From NCBI GenBank assembly GCA_017506865.1, contig JAFCMP010000530.1, positions 496,001 to 560,000 on the forward strand: a stretch of 64,000 nt of DNA, given 5' to 3'. Of this stretch, positions 36,699-64,000 are shown piece by piece. Source of the stretch: Tribonema minus (Eukaryota; Sar; Xanthophyceae; Tribonematales; Tribonemataceae). The notes beneath the pieces were generated by a model. The model was not told the DNA's origin. It worked only from the letters and a program-made list of their open reading frames with translations, and searched no databases. The position numbers and the translations under genes are program-made. Each line of letters starts with the position of its first letter. The stretch's first letter is position 1.

Positions 36699-37714
36699 GT
36701 CCAAAAATGTCAATCAAGCACAAAGCCCGCTGCAACCACTCACAGGGAGGACTCGTGCGTAAGGGTCTTGGTCACCATCTATATCTATGTTTAAATGGCT
36801 GGTTCGGTATATTGATGCATCTATTGGTAGCCGTGTGTTCGAAGGCTGCATCTCTTAGGTGGTTGGTGGCGCACACTGCATCACAAACTTAGTCCAGTGG
36901 CGGAAATTCAGCAATTGTGCCGCTGATTGCTGTAAGTAAACTTCAACATCGAGTGCTTACATCCTGCAAGCGAGCTGCATCGATTATGGTTGTGACGCGT
37001 TGTCTTCAGCCCACTATGGGTTTGCAGCAGTGTTTGTAGGATCTGAGCATGCAGTCACCTGTTTTGATGAAGGCAGCAAGATCTCCAGTGTTTTGCTGAA
37101 TGCAATTGATGAAATGCACAGCAAGTCTGCTGTGTGCATGGCGCAGGCACAAATCAATCAGTCCAAAGTAGAGGCGTGAAGGCACTCAAGTCGATGCTGG
37201 TTGTGATTGCATGTTGCGCCGCGCTTGCATACAACATTGCAAACTGCCGTACAGCTCTACAACTGCACCACACAATTGGCCGTCGCATTACAAGAACGAC
37301 AATGCACAGCAAGTCTGCTGTGTGCATGGCGCAGGCACAAATCAATCAGTCCAAAGTAGAGGCGTGAAGGCACTCAAGTCGATGCTGGTTGTGATTGCAT
37401 GTTGCGCCGCGCTTGCATACAACATTGCAAACTGCCGTACAGCTCTACAACTGCACCACACAATTGGCCGTCGCATTACAAGAACGACAACACAGATGTT
37501 CAAATGTCCATGGCGGTGAAGGGCGGTTTGCAGCGCAGGCTGCTGTAGGCCACGCAGGTCGCATTCAACTTCAACTTCACATCAGCATCAACATCAACTT
37601 CAGGTCGTCACGAGCTGCAGTGTGCTACACACGGTAGCAACACAGTACATCTGCACACCTGCCAAGGCATCATGAATCAGCATGTCAACGTGTGCGCTGC
37701 GGCGTCTACCTAGA
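36699..37714. other. Gap between copy B and the ferlin 3' end
   Basis: No gene seen. It contains the 188-bp tandem duplication listed separately and one GTTGAAGTT-type motif cluster near 37565-37603. It should include the ferlin 3' UTR on the minus strand. Confidence 0.45.
37114..37489 (+). repeat. Tandem duplication of a 188-bp unit
   Basis: The unit starting ATGCACAGCAAGTCTGC at 37114 repeats from 37302 to 37489 with no difference that I can see. The identity implies a recent event or an assembly artefact. Confidence 0.92.
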
Positions 37715-63881
<26,167 letters not shown>

Positions 63882-64000
63882 CTGCGCGGACGGTGAAGCG
63901 CACCTTGAAGGTGAGCGTTGACGCCCCGCGCGCAGCTTCACCATGAAGTGACCTCATCACCAAGAGGCTCTGGGGTTCTGTTCTATAAATGTGCTGTCCA
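63882..64000 (-). other. Upstream ferlin intron or exon sequence, truncated
   Basis: On the minus strand the frame of the first ferlin exon stays open upstream to an ATG at 63944, and a neighbouring frame reads LTFKVRFTVRA. I cannot tell whether this is exon or intron. The missing N-terminal C2 domains must lie beyond 64000 or in exons outside the window. Confidence 0.3.

Overview
This is a window of GC-rich eukaryotic nuclear DNA from an alga with a red-lineage plastid, most likely a haptophyte. The genes are broken by dozens of GT-AG introns. One intron holds degenerate plastid DNA with atpH followed by atpG (b'), a linkage typical of red-derived plastids. Another holds a degenerate mitochondrial nad2 piece in which UGA reads as Trp, as reported for several haptophyte mitochondria. 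The haptophyte assignment is an inference; a pelagophyte or another stramenopile is not excluded.

Layout. 2-88: probable 3' tail of an upstream + strand gene. 445-11709 (+): a complete 14-exon unconventional myosin of about 1449 aa (GYF, WW, motor, helical neck, MyTH4, SH3). 11710-15687: convergent intergenic gap holding copy A of a ~2.4 kb element. 15688-18674 (-): two-exon RPAC1/POLR1C, the 40-kDa subunit shared by RNA polymerases I and III, with a one-base frame break in a G tract. 18675-19084: short divergent promoter region. 19085-33370 (+): a 17-exon scaffold-like protein of about 1571 aa (four PH domains, a PDZ-like domain, a low-complexity helical region, a CH domain and EF-hands). 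33371-37714: second convergent gap, holding copy B of the same element in inverted orientation. 37715-63881 (-): the 3' 25 exons of a ferlin (multi-C2, C-terminal membrane anchor); its 5' end lies beyond the right edge of the window.

The myosin, the PH/CH scaffold and the ferlin are all membrane or actin-interface proteins. They are not an operon and nothing shows that they act together; RPAC1 is an unrelated housekeeping gene.

The most unusual signals are in the introns. (1) At least 11 of about 54 introns contain nearby direct copies of an adjoining exon edge, splice site included, so the exon-intron boundary itself has been duplicated two to five times. (2) Degenerate TTAGGG/CCCTAA telomere-like runs recur about twenty times; every one I found is inside an intron, often within tens of bases of a splice site. 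(3) Ferlin introns hold a plastid insertion, a mitochondrial insertion and a second probable mitochondrial insertion. (4) The 2.4 kb inverted element contains a degenerate ~70-bp periodic array with two conserved boxes. Exon boundaries were assigned by eye from reading-frame phase, GT-AG sites and family alignment from memory; no search was run.
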